Shown here one piece after another: positions 42,179-51,578 of a DNA stretch of 64,000 bases (its first letter is position 1; each line of letters starts with the position of its first letter). Under the pieces are notes generated by a model, which had not been told where the DNA came from, searched no databases, and saw only the letters and a list, made by a program, of their open reading frames with translations. Made by a program: the position numbers and the translations under genes. The stretch covers positions 744,001 through 808,000 of the forward strand of contig NZ_JANUCA010000001.1 in NCBI RefSeq assembly GCF_024807145.1. Reading direction: 5' to 3'. This DNA is from Microbacterium sp. AK031. Lineage in GTDB: Bacteria; Actinomycetota; Actinomycetes; Actinomycetales; Microbacteriaceae.

Positions 42179-42934
42179 TCAATGGGGAGCTCGTTCGACC
42201 CATGAGGGATGCTTGGCGGCACGGCCATCGCCCGAGGAGGTCCGCGTCAGCCGTCGCCTGACCCACGGGCCGACATGCTCCCGGTAGTAGGCGAGCCCGA
42301 CCGCTCCCCCGACGCTCTTCGCACTCGGCGCCCACCACTCCGCCGGCGGTTCGTAGCCGAGCGCGTCGAGCACCCTGGCAGCCACGCGATGGTGACCTGC
42401 CGCATTCATGTGCAGTCGGTCCTCTGACCAGTAGGGGCTGCGTGCCAGCTCGCGATCGGGCCAGTTCAGAGCCCGTACGACGTCAGGACGGTTCGCTATC
42501 CGGCGCAGCACCGCAGCCGAGAGCTCATCGCCTCGTCGTTGGATCATGGATCCCATCGGCAGCTGTCCGGCAGGATTCGCGCCGGACAGCAGAATGAGCG
42601 TGACACCCTGCTCATCGCATCGGCGCAGAACGCGGGAGAACGCGTCTGCGATGTGCTCGAGGTCGGTCCGAGGCCGTAGCATGTCGTTGCCGCCGCCGTT
42701 GAAGGAAAGATGCGTGGGGTTGAGCGCGAGTGCGGGTTCGAGCTGCTCCTCGACGATCGCCCAGGCCAGCTTGCCGCGGATCGCCAGGTTCGCATAATGG
42801 ATCGTGTGGCCGGCAGCATCCGCCCATCCCTGTGCGGCGATGTCCGCCCACCCGCGGACCCGGCCATCAGGCAAATCGTCGCCGACGCCCTCGGTGAACG
42901 AGTCGCCGATTGCCACGAACCTCACATCACTCAC
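42179..42934 (-). CDS. SGNH/GDSL family hydrolase (second of two paralogues)
   Basis: A 251-residue SGNH hydrolase closely resembling the one at 11125-11952. Block I is FVAIGDSFTEGVGDD, block II YANLAIRGKLAW, block III FNGGGNDMLRPR, and block V SEDRLHMNAAGHHRVA. The Ser, Gly, Asn and Asp/His set is complete. Both paralogues end with a basic HVGPWVRRRL-like helix after the catalytic domain. Cytoplasmic, substrate unknown. It lies upstream of the SUMF1-like gene and downstream of the MFS-LLM-DUF885 genes, all on the minus strand. Confidence 0.88.
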   Translation of the reverse strand: MSDVRFVAIGDSFTEGVGDDLPDGRVRGWADIAAQGWADAAGHTIHYANLAIRGKLAWAIVEEQLEPALALNPTHLSFNGGGNDMLRPRTDLEHIADAFSRVLRRCDEQGVTLILLSGANPAGQLPMGSMIQRRGDELSAAVLRRIANRPDVVRALNWPDRELARSPYWSEDRLHMNAAGHHRVAARVLDALGYEPPAEWWAPSAKSVGGAVGLAYYREHVGPWVRRRLTRTSSGDGRAAKHPSWVERAPH

Positions 42935-42969
42935 CGAACCAGCCTATGCCCGCGCGCGGACATGGCGGC

Positions 42970-44322
42970 TCATCGATCGTCGAGCGCCTGACCTCGTCGA
43001 TCCACCAGCCCCCATGTCACGATCGCCGCGACGACGAAGAAACCCGCGAAGATCGCGAAGAGCAGCGGTGCTCCCCCGGCGGCCAGCAGTACGGGCACGA
43101 CCAGAGGCGCGACGATCGAGGCGATCCGGCCGACACCGGCCGCCCACCCTGCTCCGGTGCCGCGCAGCGACGTGGGATAGATCTCGGGTGTCACGGCGTA
43201 CAGTGCGCCCCATGCCCCGAGGTTGAAGAACGACAGCGCCATCCCCGTCGCGATGATCGAACCGACGCCGGTCGCGGTTCCGAAAAGAACGGCGGATACG
43301 GCGGAGCCGGCGAGGAAGACCGACAGCGTCGTTCTGCGACCCCACACCTCGATCAACCAGGCTGCCACGGCATACCCCGGCAACTGCGCAAGCGTGATGA
43401 GCAGTGTGAAGCCGAAGGATCGCACGAGGTCGTACCCTGCATCGACGAGGATGCTGGGAATCCAGATGAATGCGCCGTAGTAGGCGAAGTTCACGCAGAA
43501 CCAGATCACCCAGATGCACAGGGTCCGCACGCGGAACTCGGGATACCAGAGGGTACCGAGTCGTGTTGCCGCGTCGTCTGCGATGACCCGAGCCGCTGGA
43601 GCCTTGTGGATGAGCGGGCCGCCGGTGATCCCCGCGTCGGCCTCGAATGTCGATACGATCCGATCTGCCTCGGCGATCTTTCCACGGGAGGCGAGCCAAC
43701 GTGGCGACTCAGGGAGCCCCCAGCGCACGACGATGGCGTACACCGCCGGCACAGCACCCAGGGCGAACGCCCAGCGCCAGCCAGACTCGGATGCCGGGAT
43801 GACGAAGTAGCCGATGAGCGCTGCAGCCGTCCATCCGACCGCCCAGAATGCCTCCAGGATGACGATGAGGCGACCGCGGATACGGCGCGGAGCGAACTCG
43901 CTGACGTAGGTCGACGCGACCGGTAGCTCCGCACCGAGCCCGAGGCCGACGAAGAACCGCAGCACGAGCAGCATCGCCAATCCGCCGACGAGGGCGCTGG
44001 CCCCAGTGGCGACCCCGTAGATCAGCAGTGTGATGGCGAAGACCTGCCGTCGGCCGAGGCGATCTGCCAGCAGGCCGCCGAGCGTCGCGCCGATCGCCAT
44101 GCCGATGAACCCGACCGAGGCGATCCACCCCGTCTCCGTCTTGGACAGATCCCACTGCTGTGCGAGCGCCGCGATGACGAACGAGATGAGTCCGACATCC
44201 ATCGCATCCAGGGCCCAGCCGACGCCGGAGCCCGAGAGCACCTTGAAGTGCCGGCGCGTGAACGGGAGGCCATCGAGACGCTCGCCCAACGACGCGCGGC
44301 TCGGGATGCCGGGATTGCTCAT
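42970..44322 (-). CDS. MFS transporter, NiaP/metabolite:H+ symporter type
   Basis: A 450-residue major facilitator of the SV2/NiaP-like kind. TM1 region GSGVGWALDAMDVGLISFVIAAL and loop GLLADRLGRRQVFAI are typical, as are VAST-YVSEFAPRRIRGR and RWGLPESPRWLASRGK. Members move small organic acids such as nicotinate or aromatic acids. It overlaps the LLM-class oxidoreductase gene by 4 bp, so the two are translationally coupled and the transporter may feed that enzyme. Length is standard. Confidence 0.9.
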   Translation of the reverse strand: MSNPGIPSRASLGERLDGLPFTRRHFKVLSGSGVGWALDAMDVGLISFVIAALAQQWDLSKTETGWIASVGFIGMAIGATLGGLLADRLGRRQVFAITLLIYGVATGASALVGGLAMLLVLRFFVGLGLGAELPVASTYVSEFAPRRIRGRLIVILEAFWAVGWTAAALIGYFVIPASESGWRWAFALGAVPAVYAIVVRWGLPESPRWLASRGKIAEADRIVSTFEADAGITGGPLIHKAPAARVIADDAATRLGTLWYPEFRVRTLCIWVIWFCVNFAYYGAFIWIPSILVDAGYDLVRSFGFTLLITLAQLPGYAVAAWLIEVWGRRTTLSVFLAGSAVSAVLFGTATGVGSIIATGMALSFFNLGAWGALYAVTPEIYPTSLRGTGAGWAAGVGRIASIVAPLVVPVLLAAGGAPLLFAIFAGFFVVAAIVTWGLVDRRGQALDDR

Positions 44323-45344
44323 TTCAGCAGGTCTCTGACACGAGGGACCACCTCGGTGCCATACAGCTCGATGCTGCGCATCATCTGCTCATGCCCGAGG
44401 GTGCCGGTGGAGTATTTGAGATCGAACCTGCCGATTCCCAGGGTGCGGATGGTGTCTGCGATCTTCGCGGCGACGCGTTCGGGAGAACCGGAGTAGATCG
44501 CGCCCGCCGGACCCACGTCGTTCTGGAACCGCGCGCGGCTGTACGTCGGCCAGCCTCGCTCCTTGCCGATCGTGTTGTTCATGGCCTCGAACCCTGAGTA
44601 CGCAGCATTCCAGGCTTCCTCGTCGTTGTCGGCGATATGTCCCGGCGAGTGCACGGCGATCGGATGCTCCGGCGTGCCGAAGGCAGCGATCGAGCGTCGG
44701 TACAGCTCGACGAATGGCGTGAACAGAGCAGCAGGGCCGCCGATGATCGCAAGCATCAGTCCGACACCATGCCGCGCGACACGCACGACCGATTCAGGGC
44801 TCCCCCCGACGCCCACCCAGGTGCGAAGGCCGTTCTCGGTCTTCGGGAACACATCGGCGTCGACGAGGGCCGGGCGCATGGTGCCCGACCAGGTGACAGG
44901 CTTCTCCTTGGCCAACTCGACGAAGAGTTCGAGCTTCTCCTCGAACAGCGCCTCGTAATCACGCAAGTTGAATCCGAAGAGCGGAAACGACTCGGTGAAC
45001 GAGCCGCGGCCGAGCACGACTTCTGCGCGACCTCCGGACAGCGCGTCCAACGTCGCGAATCGTTCGTACACCCGCACCGGGTCGTCAGAGGACAGCACGG
45101 TGACCGCCGTGCCCAATCTGATCCGCTCGGTGCGCGATGCGATGGCGGCCAGGACCATCTCGGGGGCCGAGACGGCGAACTCTTCGCGGTGGTGCTCGCC
45201 CACCCCGAAGAAATCGACGCCGACGCGGTCGGCGAGTTCGGCCTGGTCGACGATGTTGCGTATCGTCTGCGCCGCAGTGAGGAGCCGCCCGTCAGCGTCG
45301 AGAGTGATGTCGCCGAACGTGTCCAGGCCGAACTCGAGTGCCAT
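44319..45344 (-). CDS. LLM class flavin-dependent oxidoreductase
   Basis: A 341-residue luciferase-like monooxygenase. The TIM-barrel N-terminus is FGLDTFGDITLD, with GVDFFGVGEHHREEFAVSAPE and GTAVTVLSSDDPVRVYERFATLD as family blocks, and VVLGRGSFTESFPLFGF with the FMN site. It would oxidise an organic substrate with reduced flavin and O2; the substrate is unknown. It overlaps the MFS gene by 4 bp downstream and follows the DUF885 gene with a 6-bp gap, forming a three-gene operon. Confidence 0.92.
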   Translation of the reverse strand: MALEFGLDTFGDITLDADGRLLTAAQTIRNIVDQAELADRVGVDFFGVGEHHREEFAVSAPEMVLAAIASRTERIRLGTAVTVLSSDDPVRVYERFATLDALSGGRAEVVLGRGSFTESFPLFGFNLRDYEALFEEKLELFVELAKEKPVTWSGTMRPALVDADVFPKTENGLRTWVGVGGSPESVVRVARHGVGLMLAIIGGPAALFTPFVELYRRSIAAFGTPEHPIAVHSPGHIADNDEEAWNAAYSGFEAMNNTIGKERGWPTYSRARFQNDVGPAGAIYSGSPERVAAKIADTIRTLGIGRFDLKYSTGTLGHEQMMRSIELYGTEVVPRVRDLLK

Positions 45345-45350
45345 GTGCCG

Positions 45351-47027
45351 CTACCTGCTCACGAGAGCCGTGCGAAGCGTGTCGAGCCCGACCCCGCCGA
45401 GATCCAGAGCACGCTTGTGGAACTGCTTGATGTCGAACGCATCGCCCTGCTGCGCCTGGTACGCGTCTCGCACCTGCTCCCAGATGCGCTGGCCCACCTT
45501 GTACGACGGTGCCTGGCCTGGCCAGCCGAGGTAACGGTTGACTTCGAACCGCACGAACTCATCCGACATGTTCACGTTGCGGCGCATGAACTCGAGCGCG
45601 TAATCGGCGTCCCAGACGCCGGTGCCGTCCAGTCGCGGCTTGCCCAGGTGGACACCGATGTCGAGCACGACGCGGGCCGCGCGCATGCGCTGTCCGTCGA
45701 GCATGCCCAGCCGGTCGGCTGGATCGTCAAGGTAGCCGAGTTGCTGCATGAGTCGTTCGGCGTAGAGCGCCCAGCCCTCGGCATGTCCGGACGTGCCCGC
45801 CAGGAGTCGGCGCCACGAGTTCAACTCGGCGCGGTTGTACACCGCCTGCCCGATCTGCAGATGGTGACCGGGAATGCCTTCGTGGTAGACGGTCGTGAGC
45901 TCACGCCAGGTGTCGAACTCGCTGACGCCCTCCGGCACCGACCACCACATGCGTCCAGGCCGTGAGAAGTCATCCGTCGGGCCGGTGTAGTAGATGCCGC
46001 CTTCCTGCGTGGGGGCGATCATGCACTCGAGCGTGCGGATCTGCTCCGGAATGTCGAAGTGCGTTGCGCCGAGTTCGGCGACCGCACGATCGCTGGTCTC
46101 CTGCATCCAGCGCTGCAGAGCCTCGGTGCCGTGCAGTTTGCGCGACGGATCGGACTCCAGATGCGCCACCGCCTCCTCGACGGTGGAGCCCGGCAGGATC
46201 TCGGTCGCGATCGCCGTCTGCTCGGACACCATGCGGGCGAGCTCTTCGCGGCCCCACTCGTACGTCTCGTCGAGATCGATCTCGGCACCGAGGAATCGGC
46301 GGGAGTTGAGTGCGTAGAGCTCGCGACCCACAGCATCCACATCGCTCGCGGCCGGCGCGAGGGTGCCGGTGAGGAAGGTCTTCAAATCGTCATAGGCGAC
46401 GCGCGCCGCCGACGCGCTGTCGGCGAGTTCGCGTGCGAGGGATGCCGGGAGCTCGCCCTCGTCCGGCGTCGCACCGGCGACGAACGCGGCGAAGAAGCCG
46501 TCGTCTGCCGTGTACCGCACGATCTGGTCTGCGACCTCGACGACCTGGCGCCGCGCGGGGACGATGCCCCTGGCGATGCCCTCACCCAACGTCGCGGTGT
46601 AACCGCGAAGCGCACTCGGCACTGCCGACAGACGCTTCACGATGACCGACCAGTCATCGGCCGTAGAGGTCGGCATGAGGTCGTACACCTGACGGATGTC
46701 CTGCGCGGCGGACTCGATCACGTTGAGATCGCGGAGGTGCCACTGCGCCTCATGGAACTCGAGCTCGAGATTCAGCTCACTGCTGAGATCCGCCTTGGTG
46801 ACCTCATCGACCGCATCGACCGGAGAGAGGGTCTCGAGCGTGCTGAGCGTCTTGCGCACCTCGGCCGCGTACTGTTCCTGACCATCAGGGCTCAGATCGG
46901 CGTAGCGATCGTTGGCGTCGTTGCGTCCGATATACGTGCCGACGGTGGGCACGAGGTCCACCATGGTGTCGACCCATTCTTCTGCGACCTTGTCGATCGC
47001 CGAGGGCGTGCGGGGGGTAGTCGTCAT
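45351..47027 (-). CDS. DUF885 family protein, probable zinc metallopeptidase
   Basis: A 558-residue DUF885 protein, the usual length. The core motif YHEGIPGHHLQIGQAV contains HExxx-HH residues expected to bind zinc. Other blocks: GGIYYTGPTDDFSRPGRMWW, GHAEGWALYAERLMQQLGYL, RAARVVLDIGVHLG, and the end PSYKVGQRIWEQVRDAY. No signal peptide is visible. Proteins of this family are thought to be carboxypeptidase-like hydrolases. It starts an operon with the LLM oxidoreductase and the NiaP-like transporter. The divergence from polA on its other side is not an operon link (49-bp gap, same strand). Confidence 0.9.
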   Translation of the reverse strand: MTTTPRTPSAIDKVAEEWVDTMVDLVPTVGTYIGRNDANDRYADLSPDGQEQYAAEVRKTLSTLETLSPVDAVDEVTKADLSSELNLELEFHEAQWHLRDLNVIESAAQDIRQVYDLMPTSTADDWSVIVKRLSAVPSALRGYTATLGEGIARGIVPARRQVVEVADQIVRYTADDGFFAAFVAGATPDEGELPASLARELADSASAARVAYDDLKTFLTGTLAPAASDVDAVGRELYALNSRRFLGAEIDLDETYEWGREELARMVSEQTAIATEILPGSTVEEAVAHLESDPSRKLHGTEALQRWMQETSDRAVAELGATHFDIPEQIRTLECMIAPTQEGGIYYTGPTDDFSRPGRMWWSVPEGVSEFDTWRELTTVYHEGIPGHHLQIGQAVYNRAELNSWRRLLAGTSGHAEGWALYAERLMQQLGYLDDPADRLGMLDGQRMRAARVVLDIGVHLGKPRLDGTGVWDADYALEFMRRNVNMSDEFVRFEVNRYLGWPGQAPSYKVGQRIWEQVRDAYQAQQGDAFDIKQFHKRALDLGGVGLDTLRTALVSR

Positions 47028-47076
47028 GCACTTCAGCGTAGCGCCGCGGATGAGCGAACGGACTGCGTACAGACGC

Positions 47077-49713
47077 TCAGTGCGCCGCTTCGTTCCAATC
47101 GTGACCTCGGCCTACCTGGACGTCGAGCGGAACGGACAGATCCGCCGCATCTGCCATGCGGGTACGCACGATCTTCTCCGTCGCGTCCCACTCCCCCGGC
47201 GCCACCTCGACCACGAGCTCGTCGTGGATCTGCAGAAGAACCCGTGAGCGCAGCTCGGCCGCCTGCAGGTCTGCGTGGATCTCGTACAGAGCGACCTTCA
47301 TGATGTCGGCCGCGCTGCCCTGGATGGGCGCGTTGAGCGCCGCACGCTCGGCATTCTCGCGCAGCACGCGGTTGGGGCTGCTGAGGTCGGGGAAAGGACG
47401 ACGGCGACCGAAGATCGTCTCGGTGTAGCCGACTTCTTTCGCCTTCACGACCGACGCGCGCAGGTAGTCGCGTACGGCACCGAAGCGCGCGAAGTACTCC
47501 AGCATCAGCTGCTTCGCCTCGGACTGCTCGATACGCAGCTGCTTCGACAGGCCGAAGGCGGAGAGCCCGTAGACCAGACCGTACGACATGGCTTTGACCT
47601 TGGTCCGCATCGCGGACGTGACCTCGGACGGCTCGACGCCGAAGACACGTGACCCGACGAACCTGTGCAGGTCCTCGCCGCTGTTGAACGCTTCGATCAG
47701 ACCAGCGTCACCCGAGAGATGCGCCATGATGCGCATCTCGATCTGCGAGTAGTCGGCGGTCAGCAGAGTCTCATAGCCCTCGCCCACTTCGAACGCACTG
47801 CGGATGCGGCGGGACTCCTCTGTGCGCACCGGGATGTTCTGCAGGTTGGGGTCGGTGCTGGAGAGCCGGCCCGTCTGGCTGCCCGTCTGCACATATGTCG
47901 TGTGCACGCGGTGATCGTCACGTATCGCCGTGTCCAAAGACTCGATGATCTGCCGGAGCTTGGTCGCCTCGCGATGCTGCAGCAGCAGGTCGAGGAAGGG
48001 ATGCGGGTGGCTCTCCTGCAGGTCGGCGAGCACCGCGGCATCTGTCGAGTACCCGGTCTTCGTCTTGCGCGTCTTCGGAAGCTGGAGGTCTTCGAAAAGC
48101 ACCTCCTGCAGCTGCTTGGGCGAGCCGAGATTGAATTCGCGGCCGACCAGGGCGAATGCGTCGGTGGCGAGGCCCTCGGTACGCGCGGCGAGCTCGCTCG
48201 AGAATGTCGAGAGCACCTCGTGCGACACCGCCACACCTGAGATCTCCATATCGGCGAGCGTGAGCAGCGTGGGCAGTTCGATGCCGGTGAGCACGTTCGC
48301 CACCGACTCCGGCAGATCGTCGCGCAGCGCGGCCGCGGTGCGCAGCGTGAACCAGGCTTCCTGCGACGGCGTCGCACCATCGGTCTCCGGGACGAGCTGA
48401 GTCGGGTCGGCCACCGGCAGCTTCTCACCGAGGTAGCGATCGACCAGGTGCGCGAGGGTCTTGTCGGGGAAGCTCGGACGCAGCAGCCACCCGGCGAGAA
48501 GGGTGTCGTAGGACAACCCACCCAGCCGGATGCCTGCGCGGTGCAGCGCTTTCACCTGCGGCTTCGCGTCATTGAGGACCTTCGCAGCGTACGACTCGAG
48601 CCAGTGACGCAGCGCGTCTGCGGTCGCCTCGCTCCAGTCGGTCTCGCGAAGTTCGGTCAGGCTGGCGACGCCGATGCGGGATATCTCGCCGGCGGCCGTG
48701 ACGAGTGTGACTGCCAGCTCATCGCTCTGCTCTCCGAGCCACTGCGCGAGGTCGGTCACGGAAGCCTCGACGGGGGCCGGCAGCGCGACCGCCGGCTCAT
48801 CGTGAACGGGCTCATCACCGGCGCCGACTGCGTCGAACACCCGCGGAAGCAGGGTGCGGAACTCCAGACGCGCGAAGATGTCCCGCACGGCCTGTGCATC
48901 GATCGGAGCGACGGCGAGGTCGGCAGGCGCGACGGTCAGCTCGACGTCGGTGAGCAGGCGATTGAGCTGACGGTTACGTCGCACAGCTTCCGTGTGCTCG
49001 CGCAGGTTGCCGCCGACGACGCCCTTGATCTCCTCCGAGCGTTCGAGCAGCTCGTCGAGGCTGCCGAACTGGGTCAACCACTTGACCGCGGTCTTCTCCC
49101 CCACCTTGGGAACACCGGGCAGGTTGTCGCTGGTCTCCCCGACCAGCGCGGCGATGTCGGGATACTGCTCCGGGCGCACGCCGTACCGCTCTTGCACTGT
49201 TGCGGGGTCGTAGCGCTTGAGCTGCGAGACGCCCTGAACGGACGGGTAGAGCAGCGTGACCTTGTCGTTCACGAGCTGGATCGTGTCGCGGTCACCGGAG
49301 ACCAGGAGCACGTTGTAGCCCTGCTCGGCGCCCTGCACCGCCAGCGTGGCGAGGATGTCATCGGCCTCGATCCCCTCCTTCGTGATTACAGGGATAGACA
49401 TCGCGGCCAGAACGTCTTGCAGCAACGGCACCTGGCCGCGGAACTCCTGCGGCGATTCGGACCGGGTCGCCTTGTACTCGGGGTAGGCGTCGGTGCGGAA
49501 CGAGTGCCGCGACGTGTCGAAGGCGATCGCCATGTGCGTCGGCTTCTCGGCCTTGATCAGGTTCACGAGCATCGACAGGAAGCCGTAGATGGCGTTGGTG
49601 TGCTGATGGTCCTTCGTGGTGAAGTTCTCGACCGGAAGCGCGAAGAACGCGCGGTAGGCGAGCGAATGGCCGTCGACGACCATGAGGGTAGGCTTTGCTG
49701 CGGAGTCCGTCAC
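47077..49713 (-). CDS. polA: DNA polymerase I
   Basis: An 878-residue family A polymerase. The 5'-3' exonuclease domain covers about residues 1-300 (LMVVDGHSLAYRAFFALP; GIEADDILATLA; VSGDRDTIQLV; ETSDNLPGVPKVGEKTA). The middle domain keeps the fold of a 3'-5' exonuclease but lacks the DxE pattern, as is normal in Actinobacteria. The polymerase domain has motif A (TADYSQIEMRIMAHLSGD), motif B (KAMSYGLVYGLSAFGL) and motif C (LLQIHDELVVE). It fills gaps and removes Okazaki primers. Start ATG at 49713. The divergent thioesterase gene begins 45 bp away. Confidence 0.96.
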   Translation of the reverse strand: MTDSAAKPTLMVVDGHSLAYRAFFALPVENFTTKDHQHTNAIYGFLSMLVNLIKAEKPTHMAIAFDTSRHSFRTDAYPEYKATRSESPQEFRGQVPLLQDVLAAMSIPVITKEGIEADDILATLAVQGAEQGYNVLLVSGDRDTIQLVNDKVTLLYPSVQGVSQLKRYDPATVQERYGVRPEQYPDIAALVGETSDNLPGVPKVGEKTAVKWLTQFGSLDELLERSEEIKGVVGGNLREHTEAVRRNRQLNRLLTDVELTVAPADLAVAPIDAQAVRDIFARLEFRTLLPRVFDAVGAGDEPVHDEPAVALPAPVEASVTDLAQWLGEQSDELAVTLVTAAGEISRIGVASLTELRETDWSEATADALRHWLESYAAKVLNDAKPQVKALHRAGIRLGGLSYDTLLAGWLLRPSFPDKTLAHLVDRYLGEKLPVADPTQLVPETDGATPSQEAWFTLRTAAALRDDLPESVANVLTGIELPTLLTLADMEISGVAVSHEVLSTFSSELAARTEGLATDAFALVGREFNLGSPKQLQEVLFEDLQLPKTRKTKTGYSTDAAVLADLQESHPHPFLDLLLQHREATKLRQIIESLDTAIRDDHRVHTTYVQTGSQTGRLSSTDPNLQNIPVRTEESRRIRSAFEVGEGYETLLTADYSQIEMRIMAHLSGDAGLIEAFNSGEDLHRFVGSRVFGVEPSEVTSAMRTKVKAMSYGLVYGLSAFGLSKQLRIEQSEAKQLMLEYFARFGAVRDYLRASVVKAKEVGYTETIFGRRRPFPDLSSPNRVLRENAERAALNAPIQGSAADIMKVALYEIHADLQAAELRSRVLLQIHDELVVEVAPGEWDATEKIVRTRMADAADLSVPLDVQVGRGHDWNEAAH

Positions 49714-49758
49714 CCTGTCAGCCTAACTAGGACGACGGACACGCGCTGAGGAGGACAC

Positions 49759-50184
49759 GTGAGTGACACGACCCTGACACCCGGGTTGCAGTGGGTCATG
49801 GAACGCGGAATGGGCACGCTGGCGGAACGAATGGGCATCGAGTTCACCGAGTTCACGATCGAACGCAGCGTCGCCACCATGCCGGTGGAGGGAAACACCC
49901 AGCCGGTCGGTCTCCTGCACGGCGGCGCGTATGTGGTTCTCGGCGAGTCGCTCGGCTCGATGGCCGCGAACCTCCATGCCGGTCCAGGGCGCCTGGCCGT
50001 CGGAGTCGACATCAACGCCACGCATACGTGCTCCGCCAGATCCGGCGTCGTGACCGGTGTGTGCACGCCGATCCATCTGGGGCGCAGCGTGACAGTTCAC
50101 GAGATCGTCGTGACGGACGAACAGGGCCGCCGTTGCTCGACCATCCGCATCACGAACATGATCAAGGAAATGCCCGAGCGCTGA
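49759..50184 (+). CDS. PaaI family thioesterase (hot-dog fold)
   Basis: A 141-residue hot-dog thioesterase. The catalytic helix region is VGLLHGGAYVVLGESLGSMAAN, with the HGG motif and downstream Glu typical of PaaI/MenI-like acyl-CoA thioesterases. The closing strands are VTGVCTPIHLGRSVTVHEI and CSTIRITNMI. Could act in menaquinone synthesis (DHNA-CoA thioesterase) or aromatic degradation; neither pathway is present in the window. GAGGAGG stands before the GTG at 49759. Convergent with the GNAT gene (10-bp gap). Confidence 0.9.
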   Translation: MSDTTLTPGLQWVMERGMGTLAERMGIEFTEFTIERSVATMPVEGNTQPVGLLHGGAYVVLGESLGSMAANLHAGPGRLAVGVDINATHTCSARSGVVTGVCTPIHLGRSVTVHEIVVTDEQGRRCSTIRITNMIKEMPER

Positions 50185-50194
50185 GTCCGCCGGT

Positions 50195-50737
50195 TCAGTT
50201 GTCCGAGAGAATCCGCTGGAACAGCAGGTGGTCCTGCCACTCCCCCGCGATCCGCAGATATTTCGGCGCCATCCCGAACTGTTCGAAGCCGTTGCGCAGC
50301 AGCACCCGCTGCGATGCGGTGTTGTCGAGAAGCGTGCCGGCCTGCAGACGGTGCAGCTCCAGCTCAGCGCGGGCATAGTCGATGACGATGGCTACGGCTC
50401 GGCTCATCACTCCGCGGCCCGCAAACGATGCATCGATCCAGTAACCGAGATCCGCGCTGTGGAACGCACCTCTGACGACATTGTTGACGTTGGCGACGCC
50501 CAGGATCCGGCCGTCTTCGTGAGCGAGCACGAAGCGGGCGGCACGCCCGTCTGAGTGATCCCGCAGGAACTGCGTCACCAGGGCGTTGTGCCACTCGACC
50601 GTGTAGAAGCTCTCGTCGCGTACCGGATCCCAGCGCTCGAGATGCGCACGGTTGGCGTCATAGGCGGCGGCGTATGCAGCCGCGTCGCCGGGTTCGACCA
50701 GACGGAGACGGATGCCGTCGCCGAGGTCGAACGTCAC
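50195..50737 (-). CDS. GNAT acetyltransferase, RimJ/RimL type
   Basis: A 180-residue GNAT protein opening with the RimJ/RimL style IRLRLVEPGDAAAYAAAYDANR. The acetyl-CoA-binding region is DASFAGRGVMSRAVAIVIDYA, and LHRLQAGTLLDNTASQRVLLRNGFEQFG follows. Probably acetylates a protein N-terminus or another amine. It overlaps the PdtaR-type regulator gene by 4 bp, so both come from the same transcript. Confidence 0.92.
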   Translation of the reverse strand: MTFDLGDGIRLRLVEPGDAAAYAAAYDANRAHLERWDPVRDESFYTVEWHNALVTQFLRDHSDGRAARFVLAHEDGRILGVANVNNVVRGAFHSADLGYWIDASFAGRGVMSRAVAIVIDYARAELELHRLQAGTLLDNTASQRVLLRNGFEQFGMAPKYLRIAGEWQDHLLFQRILSDN

Positions 50738-51360
50738 TTCTTGGGCGCGAGCTGCTCGATGATCGCCTTGGCGACGTCCTGCATTGTCAGACGGCGATCC
50801 ATCGACGCCTTCTGAATCCAGCGGAATGCCTCGGGCTCACTGAGGCCCATCTTCTCGTTGAGCAGACCCTTGGCGCGGTCGACGAGCTTGCGCGTCTCGA
50901 ACCGCTCGACCATGTCGGCGACCTCGGCCTCGAGCGTGATGATCTGCTCGTGGCGGGCGAGTGCGATCTCGATCGCAGGGAGAAGGTCGTTCGGAGTGAA
51001 CGGCTTGACCACGTACGCCAGGGCGCCGGCCTCGCTCGCGCGCTCAACGAGCTCCTTCTGGCTGAAGGCCGTGAGAAGCACGACGGGAGCGATGTTGCCC
51101 TTGTGCAGCTTCTCCGCAGCGCTGATGCCGTCCAACTGGGGCATCTTCACGTCCATGATGACGAGGTCCGGCCGAAGTTCGGTGGCCAGTGCCACTGCGG
51201 TCTCACCGTCACCGGCCTCACCGACGACGTCGAATCCGTTGTCGCGAAGGATCTCCACGATGTCGAGACGGATCAGCGATTCGTCTTCGGCGACGACGAC
51301 GCGTCGCGGGGCGGATGCCGTGGGCTGCTCAGCCGGTTCTGCCTGTTCTTGCTCGGTCAC
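50734..51360 (-). CDS. pdtaR: ANTAR-domain response regulator (PdtaR-type)
   Basis: A 208-residue regulator. The receiver domain carries the acidic pocket (VVVAEDESLIRLD) and the phospho-acceptor Asp70 in LVIMDVKMPQLDG, with Thr/Lys in LLTAFSQKELV and AYVVKPF. The C-terminal ANTAR domain (ETRKLVDRAKGLLNEKMGLSEPEAFRWIQKAS) binds RNA hairpins and causes antitermination. It matches M. tuberculosis PdtaR (Rv1626), normally partnered by PdtaS, which is not seen here. Start is GTG at 51360. Downstream in the operon is the GNAT gene; in other Actinobacteria polA and pyk also lie nearby, as here. Confidence 0.93.
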   Translation of the reverse strand: MTEQEQAEPAEQPTASAPRRVVVAEDESLIRLDIVEILRDNGFDVVGEAGDGETAVALATELRPDLVIMDVKMPQLDGISAAEKLHKGNIAPVVLLTAFSQKELVERASEAGALAYVVKPFTPNDLLPAIEIALARHEQIITLEAEVADMVERFETRKLVDRAKGLLNEKMGLSEPEAFRWIQKASMDRRLTMQDVAKAIIEQLAPKK

Positions 51361-51461
51361 GACTCCATTCTAGTCGAGACCTGAGGGCGACCAGTCGCAG
51401 GAACCCGCCGAACGCACCGGACCGGTCTTCGTCCTGCGCTAAAGTCGTAGACGCACCACGC

Positions 51462-51544
51462 GCCGGCGTGGCGGAATGGTAGACGCGGAGCACTCAAAAT
51501 GCTTTGTTCGAAAGGACGTGCGGGTTCGAGTCCCGCCGCCGGCA
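51462..51544 (+). tRNA. tRNA-Leu (anticodon CAA)
   Basis: An 83-nt class II tRNA. The acceptor arm GCCGGCG pairs with CGCCGGC plus discriminator A. The anticodon stem GAGCA/TGCTT encloses CTCAAAA, so the anticodon is CAA. The variable arm and T-arm (GCGGGTTCGAGTCCCGC) are normal. CCA is not encoded. A TAAAGT hexamer at 51440-51445 is a possible -10. It reads TTG codons. The decaying two-component locus begins 35 bp further on. Confidence 0.95.
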
Positions 51545-51578
51545 CAATCGTGGCGAAGGCGATCATCACGTCACCTCG

